28,103 nt of DNA, from positions 1-28,103 of the forward strand of contig JAKLQB010000393.1 of NCBI GenBank assembly GCA_022013615.1, read 5' to 3'. The stretch is from Desulfobacterales bacterium (GTDB lineage Bacteria > Desulfobacterota > DSM-4660 > Desulfatiglandales > Desulfatiglandaceae). The notes beneath the pieces were generated by a model. That model ran no database searches and was not told the DNA's origin. It was given only the letters and a program-made list of their open reading frames with translations. Below, in pieces: positions 14,126 to 24,274 of this stretch. A program made the position numbers and the translations under genes. Each line of letters begins with the position of its first letter. Positions within the stretch are counted from its first letter, which is position 1.

Positions 14126-16453
14126 TTATGGCGCTTTCTTTTTGACATCGCCCCATACTGGTCCTTCTTTGCTATCTATTATCTCAATTCCCATTTCCTT
14201 CAGTTCCTGGCGCAGGCGATCGGCTGATTCCCAATCCTTATTCTTCCTGGCCTGTTCCCTTTTTTCAATCAGGGCTTCCACCTCTTTGCCCACCACCGGG
14301 GCAGCAAGATCCATCACGCCCAGGACTGAGTTAATTCGTTCCAGGACCTTCAGGGCTTTTTCCTTATCATCAGTAGATAAGCCGTTTCGGTCCGCAATTT
14401 TATTGATACGATGAACAAACTGGAAAAGGGCCGCCAGGGCCGCTGAAACGTTAAAGTCATCATCCATGGATTCCGTGAATCTCTGTCTCACATCATACAC
14501 TATCTGATCCATCTCCGGATTACCGGGGCCAGTTTGGCAGAAATGGATTTTTCGGACAAAATGATCCAGATGAGCAATTGTATTTCTGGCTGTTTCAAGT
14601 TTTGACCATGAAAAATAGATAAGCTTCCGGTAATGGTGGCTAATTATCCAGTATCGGACCTCCCTGCCGGAGTAACCGCGGTTTAGAATATCTCTTAAAA
14701 ACAATGTGTCCTCTTCAGAAAACCGGGAGGGCTTTTTGCCATTGATCATAACCAGTTCGTTGTGGACCCAGTAATTTGCGGGGTTTTTATCCGTTAAGGC
14801 CTGGTTGATTGCGATTGCATTTTCATGGTGTGGAAATATCAGGTCAACGCCGCTTGTGTGGATATCATATGTCGGGGCGAGGTACTTCATGGCCATGGCC
14901 GAGCACTCAATGTGCCAGCCAGGCCTGACATTGCCCCAACGTGTCTGATAGAATATCCCGTTCTTTAGTTCGTTCAGTGTAGCTCTTTTAAGAAGCACAA
15001 AATCCCGGGGATTTTCTTTTTCGTATTGGTCCAGGTCAACGGTCTTGCCGAGCCTGATTTTATCAAGATCAATTCGCGATAGCCTGCCGTAATCCTTGAA
15101 ACGAGAAATATCGAAATAAACGGACCTGAATTTTTCATAAGCGTATCCTTTTTCCATCAGTTTTTGAGTGAGCTTTATCATGTCATCCACGTGCTCGCTC
15201 GCCTTCGGATACTCCGTGGCCCTTTTTATGTTCAACTGTTCAAGATCCTCCAGAAACGCCTGATAATACTTGCCTGTATAGTCTTTGAGGGATACGCCCG
15301 CTTTCCCGGAACCTTCAATGGTCCGGTCATCAAGGTCTGTGACATTCATGATGTGGGTCACCTGGTACCCTTTGAATTCCAGATAACGTCTGATCAGGTC
15401 CGAAAAAAGGAACCGCCTGCACTGGCCAAGGTGGATCAAGTGGCAGAGGGTGGGGCCGCAGGTATACATGGTTATCCGGTTTTCTTCGATTGGGACAATG
15501 TCCTCTTTTTTCCGCTTAAAGGTGTTATAAAGGCGCAGCCCGGACTTCCTTTTTACTTCAAATAATGGGGTGCTCAGATATCTTTCACCCCCATCGGGCA
15601 GGATGACAACTATTCGGCCTTCAGACATTTCTCCGGCAAGTTTTAGGGCAGCGGCCATAGCTGCCCCCGAACTCATTCCTACAAATATTCCTTCCTTTCT
15701 GGCCAGCATACGCGAGGTATGATAGGCTTCTTCATCATCGATATTGATTATCCTGTGCAGCTTTCTTTTTTTAAAAATGCCTGGCTGATATGACTCCTTC
15801 ATATTCTTCAGGCCCTGTATCCTGTGCCCCAGGTAAGGCTCTACTCCAATGATCTGGACCTCGGGCTTGAGCTCCTCAAATCTCTTTGCGAGGCCCATCA
15901 GGGTGCCCGTGGTACCCATACTGGCTACTATTACATGGAGATCGCCGTTTGTCTGTTCCCAGATTTCCATAGCCGTGCCATGGTAGTGAGCCATCAAATT
16001 TGCATCATTGTTGAATTGATCTGCAAGCCAGTATTTTTCAGGCTCTTCTCTGACAAGCTTGTAGACGGTTTCGATTGCCCCATCGGTTCCCAGATGAGCA
16101 GGCGTGAACTTTATTTCTGCCCCCATGGCCTTGAGTATCTTTATCCGCTCCTGGCTGACCGACTCGGACATGGTGAGGAGGATACGGTACCCTTTCACGG
16201 AAGCCACAAGTGCGAGACCAATACCTGTATTTCCGCTGGTTGCCTCCAGAATGATTTTGTCCTTTGTAAGTTCTCCGCTCTTTTCAGCCTCTTCAATCAT
16301 GTATAAGGCCGGCCTGTCCTTTATCGATCCACCCGGATTGAAAAATTCGAGCTTGGCCAGTATTTCCACATTTCTATTCGCATTGAGCCTGTTTACGGGA
16401 ACCAGAGGGGTCCCGCCAATTTGATCCAGGATGCTATGGTGTTTGACACCCAT
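14126..16453 (-). CDS. Cysteine synthase fused to a divergent cysteinyl-tRNA-synthetase-like domain
   Basis: A 775-residue, two-part protein. Residues 1-305 form a PLP-dependent cysteine synthase: the PLP Lys K45 in NPGGSIKDRP, the substrate loop TSGNTG (72-77), and the phosphate-binding GTTGT (180-184). Residues 320-775 match class-I cysteinyl-tRNA synthetase along their length (TCGPT, NVTDLDDRTIE, GWHIECSAM, PHHEN). Key signatures differ from canonical enzymes. HIGH reads HLGQ (341-344). KMSKS is replaced by KPSRF (574-578). The fourth zinc ligand, Glu in PHHENE, is A546, while C332, C517 and H542 remain. It may charge tRNA poorly, or instead activate cysteine for another acceptor or for persulfide chemistry. 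It is not frame-shifted around the changed motif. The ribosome-binding site is weak, and it is divergently spaced from groES. Confidence 0.9.
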   Translation of the reverse strand: MGVKHHSILDQIGGTPLVPVNRLNANRNVEILAKLEFFNPGGSIKDRPALYMIEEAEKSGELTKDKIILEATSGNTGIGLALVASVKGYRILLTMSESVSQERIKILKAMGAEIKFTPAHLGTDGAIETVYKLVREEPEKYWLADQFNNDANLMAHYHGTAMEIWEQTNGDLHVIVASMGTTGTLMGLAKRFEELKPEVQIIGVEPYLGHRIQGLKNMKESYQPGIFKKRKLHRIINIDDEEAYHTSRMLARKEGIFVGMSSGAAMAAALKLAGEMSEGRIVVILPDGGERYLSTPLFEVKRKSGLRLYNTFKRKKEDIVPIEENRITMYTCGPTLCHLIHLGQCRRFLFSDLIRRYLEFKGYQVTHIMNVTDLDDRTIEGSGKAGVSLKDYTGKYYQAFLEDLEQLNIKRATEYPKASEHVDDMIKLTQKLMEKGYAYEKFRSVYFDISRFKDYGRLSRIDLDKIRLGKTVDLDQYEKENPRDFVLLKRATLNELKNGIFYQTRWGNVRPGWHIECSAMAMKYLAPTYDIHTSGVDLIFPHHENAIAINQALTDKNPANYWVHNELVMINGKKPSRFSEEDTLFLRDILNRGYSGREVRYWIISHHYRKLIYFSWSKLETARNTIAHLDHFVRKIHFCQTGPGNPEMDQIVYDVRQRFTESMDDDFNVSAALAALFQFVHRINKIADRNGLSTDDKEKALKVLERINSVLGVMDLAAPVVGKEVEALIEKREQARKNKDWESADRLRQELKEMGIEIIDSKEGPVWGDVKKKAP

Positions 16454-17022
16454 TTGTTCATACCCCTAACCCGGATAAACCGGAAAAGTGCCTATTTATC
16501 CCGCTTGCAGCGGGGAAGTTAAGGAACTTCGTGACTTTTTATAATGGATGGTTTTCACAAGGCCTGCCCGCCATTGCCGACCTTTTGGGATATGCCCGCT
16601 TCCGTACATGACAGGCGAGGCAGGCGGGCCTGCGCGACAAATGAGACCAAGGTACTCAGGTAATTTGTAGTCAAAGAATTCGACCGTCTTGACTGCCAAA
16701 AGGCACAGTAACAGTTGCCTCAGCCAAGACCTTGATCGAGAACTTTAGACAATTTGAAAATGTTAAATATTACCTTGAACTTTAGGCACTTTAGTTCACT
16801 TTAGTCACTTTAGATCACTTATGGCCAAGTAATTACTCAACTGGTAGAACCTTATTATGGTACCATTACCCGAGGTAGTGATTTAGGCCGATTAATTAAC
16901 TTTATAATATGAATAGATCTCGATTTGCAATGCCCGTAAAATGTGCGCCGGCAAATCTCATTGCGGCCTTAGGCAGGAGTCTCAATCAGAACTACTAAGA
17001 TCTTTTAACATTTTTTTTAACG
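16454..17022. other. Repeat-rich gap upstream of the groES leader
   Basis: No convincing gene. It holds palindromes CCGCT-TGC-AGCGG (16501-16513) and GAAGTT-AAGG-AACTTC (16515-16530), a GC-rich part with GCCTGCCCGCC (16562-16572) and GGCAGGCGGGCCTG (16619-16632) in near-opposite orientation, an ACTTTAG tract (16742-16813), and a TATAAT at 16903-16908 without a good -35. A 67-codon frame at 16496-16699 lies wholly within the repeats and is not a gene in my view. Confidence 0.6.
16742..16813. repeat. Irregular ACTTTAG tandem repeat
   Basis: ACTTTAG occurs at 16742, 16779, 16788, 16798 and 16807, the last four 9 or 10 bases apart with short variable spacers, followed by a degenerate copy ACTTATG at 16817. 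The near-helical spacing could present one site repeatedly on one DNA face; it may also be simple repeat decay. Confidence 0.5.
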
Positions 17023-17054
17023 CCCCTTGACATTTGACAGGTTGTCCTTATTTT
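17023..17054 (+). promoter_or_regulatory. Candidate groESL promoter, heat-shock-like -35
   Basis: CCCCTTGACA (17023-17032) resembles the sigma-32 type -35 (CCCTTGAA) and also contains a perfect TTGACA. TATTTT (17049-17054) follows after 16 bases as a weak -10. No CIRCE (TTAGCACTC-N9-GAGTGCTAA) repeat was seen, so HrcA control is not supported. Confidence 0.4.
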
Positions 17055-17073
17055 TCATCTGTTACGTTTTTAT

Positions 17074-17110
17074 CCCTCTTTTTTTAAAGCCGGGTAAAAA
17101 GGGGGGTTTT
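17074..17110 (+). promoter_or_regulatory. Terminator-like hairpin in the groES leader
   Basis: CCCTCTTTTT (17074-17083) pairs with AAAAAGGGGG (17096-17105), 10 base pairs with one T-G pair and a 12-base loop, followed by GTTTTCTTT. In the RNA this would be a stem with a U-rich tail, placed between the candidate promoter and groES. Confidence 0.5.
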
Positions 17111-17203
17111 CTTTATCTGAATCTAATAATTAACATCCCCAGAAAAGAGGATGGAGATATAGGTAATCCAAAGGAGGTGAGAAGAGGTATTTTCAGAAAT
17201 CAA

Positions 17204-17248
17204 ATGGAGTTGAACCATAAATTATTCATAATGGAAGGAGATAGTTAA
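17204..17248 (+). other. Possible 14-codon leader peptide before groES
   Basis: ATG at 17204 opens [14 protein letters not shown] and stops at 17246-17248, one base before the groES ATG. A strong AAAGGAGGTGA (17170-17180) lies upstream but 24 bases away, too far for efficient use. The frame may be chance; if translated it would couple to groES. Confidence 0.2.
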
Positions 17249-17249
17249 G

Positions 17250-17537
17250 ATGAAAGTAAGACCATTGCATGACCGTGTAATTGTAAAAAGGGTGAAAGAA
17301 GAAGAGAAAACAAAGGGTGGTATTATTATCCCTGATACGGCAAAGGAAAAACCAGTAGAGGGTAAAGTCGTGGCCGTTGGCAAAGGCAAAATACTGGAGA
17401 ATGGGAACCTGCAGCCCCTTGAAGTCAAGAAAGGCGATAAGATCTTGTTTGGAAAATATGCAGGAACAGAGATCAACATAGAGGGTGACGAACACCTCAT
17501 CATGAGAGAAGATGATATCATCGCAATCGTAGAATAA
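17250..17537 (+). CDS. groES: GroES co-chaperonin
   Basis: A 95-residue GroES, the heptameric lid of the GroEL folding chamber. [14 protein letters not shown] at the start, the mobile-loop region [18 protein letters not shown], and the C-terminal [16 protein letters not shown] are characteristic. AAGGAG lies upstream with good spacing. It precedes groEL by 57 bases, the standard operon order. Full normal length, no oddity in the protein. Confidence 0.98.
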   Translation: MKVRPLHDRVIVKRVKEEEKTKGGIIIPDTAKEKPVEGKVVAVGKGKILENGNLQPLEVKKGDKILFGKYAGTEINIEGDEHLIMREDDIIAIVE

Positions 17538-17579
17538 ACGTATTCTGGGGCTTCTTAATTAGCCACAATCAAAAAATGA

Positions 17580-19241
<1,662 letters not shown>

Positions 19242-19267
19242 GGAAGTTCCTCTAAGCTTTCATTATA

Positions 19268-19292
19268 AGTGACGGGTTTCTTTTCCGTCACT
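19268..19292 (+). terminator. First hairpin after groEL
   Basis: AGTGACGG (19268-19275) pairs with CCGTCACT (19285-19292), an 8-bp stem with a 9-base loop. No T-run follows, so it may protect the 3' end rather than terminate. Confidence 0.5.
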
Positions 19293-19305
19293 GTCAGCTA
19301 TTATA

Positions 19306-19356
19306 AAAATTGTATCCGGAACGAGAAAGTTCATGTTTCCGGGTACAATTTTTTTT
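19306..19356. terminator. Strong bidirectional terminator between groEL and the kinase gene
   Basis: AAAATTGTATCCGGAA (19306-19321) pairs with TTCCGGGTACAATTTT (19337-19352), 16 bp with one T-G pair and a 15-base loop, followed by TTTT on plus and by TTTTTATAA on minus. It serves the convergent groEL and kinase genes. Confidence 0.85.
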
Positions 19357-19410
19357 GCACTGAACAGCTACTAATCGATGTCAGTTGTCCGTTCAAGAGG
19401 AAAAAGCAAA

Positions 19411-21939
19411 TTACTTTTTTGCTCTGGCCTCATCAATTTTTTCGCCTAAAATTTTTAAATACTTGGCAAAATTGCTGGCCCTTTGAAACCGTTGATCCGG
19501 ATCTTTTGCCAGAGCCTTATCAATTAGTTGCTCGCAGGGTCTTATCACCTTTGGGTTTATTTGCCGCGGAGAGGGATGTTTTGCTTGAGTGATTTGATAA
19601 AAAAGCTCTGTTAGGGTTTTACCACCAAAGGGGAGCTGGCCGGTCAAGAGCTGAAAAAACACTATACCAAGGGAAAAAATATCCGAGCGACCATCGATTT
19701 CCATACCATTAATCTGTTCCGGAGACATGTAGTTGGGTGTTCCAAGGATAATCCCCGTTCTGGTCTGAGAGGAAGAGACCGCCTTGGCAATGCCAAAATC
19801 CGTTACCTTAATATGCCCGTTTTTTAAAAGCATGATGTTCCCAGGTTTAATGTCTCTGTGGATTACGCCCTGCGTGTATGCATAATCCAGGGCGTCGGCC
19901 GTTTCAGCAATGATGTCCAGGACTTTCCGTAAGGGCAGGAGGGAGTTTTTCCCACAAAAATGTTCAAGATCTTCTCCCTCCAGAAGCTCCATGGCCATAT
20001 AAGTCAAATCGTAATCCTCTCCCACATCGTGAATAGATATAATCGAGGGATGCGATAGTCTTCCGGCCAATTCAGCTTCCTTGAAAAAGCGTTCCTTCAC
20101 CTCTTTTGCCTGCTGCTCTTCAAAATCGTCGGAGAAACGGATAGTCTTAATGGCCACCAGGCGATTGATCTTGGGGTCCTTTCCCTTATAGACAACTCCC
20201 ATAGCACCCTGGCCCAATTCCTCAAGGATCTCATATCGTCCAACCGTGGGTTTCGTATCAAGATCATCTGATATTACGAGTTTTCCCTCATCTTTCCTCT
20301 TATGTTTTCCAAGAGGCAGATCCCCGGCGAATTTTCTCAATTTGGGTATCCGTGCATCCAGATCCCGGAAAATCTCCCCCTGTTGAACAATATATTCGTA
20401 TACGGTAATGGCCTTGTTAATCATCCGCTTGCGTTCGAAATCAAGACCCAGGTTATAAAGGACGTCTTTCATGTCATCATCAAGGGGGCATTTCCTGAGT
20501 TTTTCAAACGCCAGGTCCAACAGGCCCTGACTCTGCAGGCTCAGGCCAAGCATCCTGTTTGTTTCAAAGCCTTCCTTTGACGAGAGCGCGAAAGTTTTCT
20601 GGCTGATCACGGTTTCTTTTACCAGGAATACCACATAAATGGTCATGAGAGAAAAACAGATATAGACAACCTTAAACCATATATTCAGACTCATAAAGAA
20701 GATCAGTCCGGTTATAAAAATGCCAAAAAGCATTGCCCCCAGCACAGCGGTCCTGGAGAAGTAATCCAGTTTGGGGAAGAAAAAACACGACAAAAGGCCA
20801 AGCACCAGGATCAAAAGTGCCTCTATATAGGGCATGGCTTCAGGCCGTTTAAGGTACCTTCCGTTTATAAAACCTTCTATAATATTGGCTGTCAGTTCGA
20901 CCCGCGGCATCTTGGGGTCTACCGGGGTATTGATGGAAACACCTCCATCTTCCGCTGTAAATCCAATAAGCACTATTTTCCCATCAAACACGGCAGGAAC
21001 TTTTTTCACCTTCAGGATGTCAACGAAGGAGTAATAGGGGAAGGACTTTCTCCCACCCTTAAATTTAACAAAAATCTCGCCCTTTGTCGTAGGAATGATC
21101 TGCTTGTCTAACTTGATTGCTTCGTTCTGTACAACCACCTGTTTCGGGTATTTGTTCAGGTAATCGAGGGCGAGGCGAATGGGCATTGAAGGTATGATAT
21201 GCCCTCTATAATTGATAAAGGGAAGATGAACCTGCCCTGCCATCACTTCATCGGGAGGCAAGTTGATGTGCCCGATACCCCGAGAATTCTCTGACAGTTC
21301 AAGAAAGGGGGTTGTGAGCTCATTTACAGATACATATTGCTCAAGTTTCCTCCCAACACCGGTGGCTTTCAAGGAATTTTCGTCAAGAAAAGAGTCGCTT
21401 GGGATTACAAGTTCAGTGTCGTATTGCCCGAATTTCCCCACAACCGGGAGTATAATATTTCCTGATTCCTTAACCGTCTGTGAAAGTTTTTTGTCATTAT
21501 CAAGGTTCTCTTCAATTTTTTTTAATTTTTCAAGGACCCAGACATAAGAGGCTTTTTCACCGGTGGTCTCCTGCTGCTGAGAGATAGCCTCGTAAAGTCC
21601 TTTGACCTCCTTTAGTCCCTGGTTTTGTTCCTTTTGGCTGAAAACAAGATCCAGTCCGATCAGCTTTGCGCCATTGGCTTTCAAAATGCGAATCATCTCG
21701 GCAATCAAAGACCTTGGCCAGGGCCAGGGACCGAGCTGGTTTAAGCTCTTCTCATCAATATTGACTATTGCAATTTTGTTTTCCCCCATTGATCTGGGTA
21801 AATCCAACCGCATCTCAACGCTGTAGACAATTCTCTCCACGCTCTCTAACAACGGGAAGGCCCTGAAGGAGAGAAATATATAAAAAACGGCGATGAGCGC
21901 AGTGATCAAAAGGTCTGCTCTATTAACGGTGAGTTTCAT
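19411..21939 (-). CDS. CHASE2-domain transmembrane Ser/Thr protein kinase
   Basis: An 842-residue sensor kinase. An N-terminal membrane segment (about 8-30) leads to an extracytoplasmic CHASE2 domain (about 35-365, with IAIVNIDEKSL and GPWPWPRSL), three further membrane helices (about 371-388, 397-416, 424-441), a linker with helical-repeat character (about 465-540), and a eukaryote-like kinase domain (569-835). Kinase residues are intact: GQGAMG (576-581), K598, HRD (694-696), DFG (714-716), and GTPNYMSPE. It should phosphorylate Ser/Thr of partners in response to an envelope signal. It is divergent from the pilB-like gene, so the pilus genes or the PAS protein are possible targets, which is inference. 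No PASTA repeats. Confidence 0.93.
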   Translation of the reverse strand: MKLTVNRADLLITALIAVFYIFLSFRAFPLLESVERIVYSVEMRLDLPRSMGENKIAIVNIDEKSLNQLGPWPWPRSLIAEMIRILKANGAKLIGLDLVFSQKEQNQGLKEVKGLYEAISQQQETTGEKASYVWVLEKLKKIEENLDNDKKLSQTVKESGNIILPVVGKFGQYDTELVIPSDSFLDENSLKATGVGRKLEQYVSVNELTTPFLELSENSRGIGHINLPPDEVMAGQVHLPFINYRGHIIPSMPIRLALDYLNKYPKQVVVQNEAIKLDKQIIPTTKGEIFVKFKGGRKSFPYYSFVDILKVKKVPAVFDGKIVLIGFTAEDGGVSINTPVDPKMPRVELTANIIEGFINGRYLKRPEAMPYIEALLILVLGLLSCFFFPKLDYFSRTAVLGAMLFGIFITGLIFFMSLNIWFKVVYICFSLMTIYVVFLVKETVISQKTFALSSKEGFETNRMLGLSLQSQGLLDLAFEKLRKCPLDDDMKDVLYNLGLDFERKRMINKAITVYEYIVQQGEIFRDLDARIPKLRKFAGDLPLGKHKRKDEGKLVISDDLDTKPTVGRYEILEELGQGAMGVVYKGKDPKINRLVAIKTIRFSDDFEEQQAKEVKERFFKEAELAGRLSHPSIISIHDVGEDYDLTYMAMELLEGEDLEHFCGKNSLLPLRKVLDIIAETADALDYAYTQGVIHRDIKPGNIMLLKNGHIKVTDFGIAKAVSSSQTRTGIILGTPNYMSPEQINGMEIDGRSDIFSLGIVFFQLLTGQLPFGGKTLTELFYQITQAKHPSPRQINPKVIRPCEQLIDKALAKDPDQRFQRASNFAKYLKILGEKIDEARAKK

Positions 21940-22354
21940 ACAATGGCTTCAGCTACGTCCTTTTGTACCCGATCGAACCATCAGACAAGGAGGTTTTTTT
22001 GTCGATAGGAACAATAAGGTTTTATAATTCTATGATAATATCAAAATGCCTGCATATTGTCAAAAAGAAACAAGGCCTTGCGGCAATTCTCATTATGACC
22101 CTTAGGCCCTGCCAGATGAAAGCCATAATTAGAATTGCTGAAGGCCTTGCAGCAATGCAAGTCCTGGTTTTACAGGAAGGGAAGAGGCCCCCGCAGATCA
22201 CAGCATGGATTAAGACCAGGAAAAATTATCACGAAGTAAAAATAGAATTACTGCAAACACATTTTTCCTTGAAAGGGGAAAAATAAGATGATAATTTCTA
22301 ATACCACATGGAAAGCGCGCCTGAAAGGAAAAACAGAGAAGTAGGAGCACCTGA
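21940..22354. other. Divergent gap between the kinase and the PilB-like gene
   Basis: The gap must hold the promoters of both divergent genes; none is clear enough to call. It contains the large inverted repeat at 22073-22147. An open plus-strand frame (21963-22286) begins with TTG, has no ribosome-binding site and runs through both repeat arms; I do not count it as a gene. Confidence 0.5.
22073..22147. repeat. 24-bp imperfect inverted repeat
   Basis: The left arm (22073-22097) begins AGGCCTTGCGGCAATTCTC and the right arm (22124-22147) begins CATAATTAGAATTGCTGAAG. They pair with about two mismatches and one bulge around a 26-base loop. Each arm also includes AAGGCCTTGC, itself partly self-complementary. 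Confidence 0.6.
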
Positions 22355-24274
22355 ATGACAGAGAATAAACCCCAGCGCATACCGAACATGGCTGAGAAGA
22401 AAAACCTTGTCGACAGGCGAAGACTTGGTGAATTGTTGGTGGAGACCGGCCTCTTGACCCGCGAAAAACTCAAAGATGCCCTGGAAGCCCAGAAAGGCAC
22501 GGGGAAAAGACTGGGCCAGATTTTGATGGACAGGCATCTTATTTCAGAGGAAGAAATCGCTTTTGCATTGGCCATGCAGCTCAAGATTCCTTTCATGGAC
22601 CTCACGGATTATCCCATCAACGATAACGTTGTTGAAACGATCCCTGAGCATATTTGTAAAAAGTTTTACTGCATCCCAATAGACAAGAAAGAGAATGTCC
22701 TTCATGTTTCCATGGCTGATCCTCTTGACCTCAACATGATGAAGGAACTCCAATTTGTAACAGGACTGAATATTCATCCTGCGATCTCGACAGCCACACA
22801 AATACATGAACGACTTCAAAAATACTACCATCCGGACACGTCCATCAGCGATGTTGGCGCGGAACTTGCCAAGGAGGATTTTCTTGAGTTCTACCCTGAA
22901 GAGGAAGAAATTGATGATGCTGAACAGGAGGCAATAAGTAACCTCCAGGACTCGCCGTTTGTCAAGATGGTGGACCTGGTCATCAAGAATGCCATAAAAA
23001 AAGGAGCTAGTGATATCCATATTGAGGCCCAGGAGCACTATGTTAGAATACGGAATCGTATTGATGGTGTCCTGCAAGACGCAATAAAACTCCCGAAATG
23101 GACACAACCCGTCATCATTTCACGTATTAAGGTCTTGAGTGGCATGGACATTGCCGAAAAAAGGCTTCCCCAGGACGGAAGGATTCGGGTTAGGACCAAA
23201 GAGTCTCCAGTAGACCTGCGCGTCTCGACACTCCCTACCTTCTATGGTGAAAAGGCAGTCATACGGATCTTGAACAGACAGACGGCTTCTCTTTCCATGG
23301 ATATGCTCGGGTTCAGCGAAGAAAACACAAAAATCTTGCGTGGTTTTATCAAACGACCACAGGGCATGATCCTTATTACCGGGCCAACAGGGAGCGGAAA
23401 GACCTCAACCCTTTACGCCTGTATGCGAGAGGTAAGATCCGATGCAGTGAATATAATAACGGTTGAAGATCCGATTGAGTATGAAATGACTGGCATTAAC
23501 CAGGTTCAGATAAACGAAAAAGTGGGATTAACCTTTCCTTTCATCCTACGTTCAATACTAAGGCAGGATCCAAATGTTGTTATGGTGGGCGAAATCAGAG
23601 ACCGGGATACAGCCGAGATCGCGCTTCAGGCGTCTCTGACCGGTCACCTGGTGCTATCGACCCTCCACACCAATGATGCCCCATCTGCAGTTACAAGGCT
23701 CGTGGATATTGGAATGCCTCCTTATCTGATCGCTTCTTCTGTTGTAGGCGTAATTGCCCAGCGGCTGGTCCGGGTAATCTGCCCCAGATGCAAAGAAGAA
23801 TATATCCCAAGCTCTGAGGAACTTTCCCGAATCAGTATGACCCAAAACGAACTCCCTTTTAAATTCTACCGGGGGACCGGGTGTGCCGCATGCAATAATA
23901 CAGGTTATAAGGGGCGTACATCTATTGAAGAAATCATGATCATGGGGTATAAAATTAGAGAACTTATCCAATCAGGAGCCAGTGTTGATAACATTCGAGA
24001 CGCGGCCCTGGTGACCGGTATGACAACATTGGGCTTCAGTGGACTTGAAACGATCCGAAAGGGGATTACTACGATCGAAGAAGTTCTGAAGGCCGTCTTC
24101 CAGAAAGAAGAAATGACCACCATTTGTTCTCACTGCGGCAAGGCAGTGAGCGTGGATTTCAGGGATTGCCCCTTTTGCAAGAACCCACTGGTGCCTACCT
24201 GCACCTCTTGTGGACGGATCGTAGAAGCGGACTGGGTGGTCTGCCCTCACTGTAGAAACGATCTTAAACCGTAG
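22355..24274 (+). CDS. PilB/GspE-family assembly ATPase with a C-terminal double zinc ribbon
   Basis: A 639-residue ATPase powering type IV pilus or type II secretion assembly. The N-terminal MshEN-like domain (about 20-160, RLGELLVETGLL and LGQILMDRHLISEEEIA) is followed by the ATPase core: Walker A GPTGSGKT (343-350), Walker B VVMVGEIRD with E413, and the His box LVLSTLHTNDA. The usual tetracysteine site is present (C477, C480, C510, C513). Beyond the normal end (about residue 585) it carries an extra domain with four CxxC knuckles: C591/C594, C605/C608, C616/C619, C630/C633. AGGAG precedes the ATG with 8 bases spacing. It heads the plus-strand pilin cluster. Confidence 0.95.
   Translation: MTENKPQRIPNMAEKKNLVDRRRLGELLVETGLLTREKLKDALEAQKGTGKRLGQILMDRHLISEEEIAFALAMQLKIPFMDLTDYPINDNVVETIPEHICKKFYCIPIDKKENVLHVSMADPLDLNMMKELQFVTGLNIHPAISTATQIHERLQKYYHPDTSISDVGAELAKEDFLEFYPEEEEIDDAEQEAISNLQDSPFVKMVDLVIKNAIKKGASDIHIEAQEHYVRIRNRIDGVLQDAIKLPKWTQPVIISRIKVLSGMDIAEKRLPQDGRIRVRTKESPVDLRVSTLPTFYGEKAVIRILNRQTASLSMDMLGFSEENTKILRGFIKRPQGMILITGPTGSGKTSTLYACMREVRSDAVNIITVEDPIEYEMTGINQVQINEKVGLTFPFILRSILRQDPNVVMVGEIRDRDTAEIALQASLTGHLVLSTLHTNDAPSAVTRLVDIGMPPYLIASSVVGVIAQRLVRVICPRCKEEYIPSSEELSRISMTQNELPFKFYRGTGCAACNNTGYKGRTSIEEIMIMGYKIRELIQSGASVDNIRDAALVTGMTTLGFSGLETIRKGITTIEEVLKAVFQKEEMTTICSHCGKAVSVDFRDCPFCKNPLVPTCTSCGRIVEADWVVCPHCRNDLKP

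Noticed and set aside
16496..16699. A 67-codon minus-strand open frame
   Set aside because: It lies wholly within hairpin-rich repeat DNA, has no ribosome-binding site, and its composition follows the repeats rather than a protein.
17022..17249. A CIRCE element upstream of groES
   Set aside because: The TTAGCACTC-N9-GAGTGCTAA repeat is absent from the leader.
22143..22158. A sigma-54 promoter (GG-N10-GC) near the PilB-like gene
   Set aside because: GG and GC are 12 bases apart and lie in the arm of an inverted repeat, so the spacing does not fit.
21963..22286. A 107-codon plus-strand open frame before the PilB-like gene
   Set aside because: It starts with TTG without a ribosome-binding site, spans both arms and the loop of an inverted repeat, and shows no recognisable domain.
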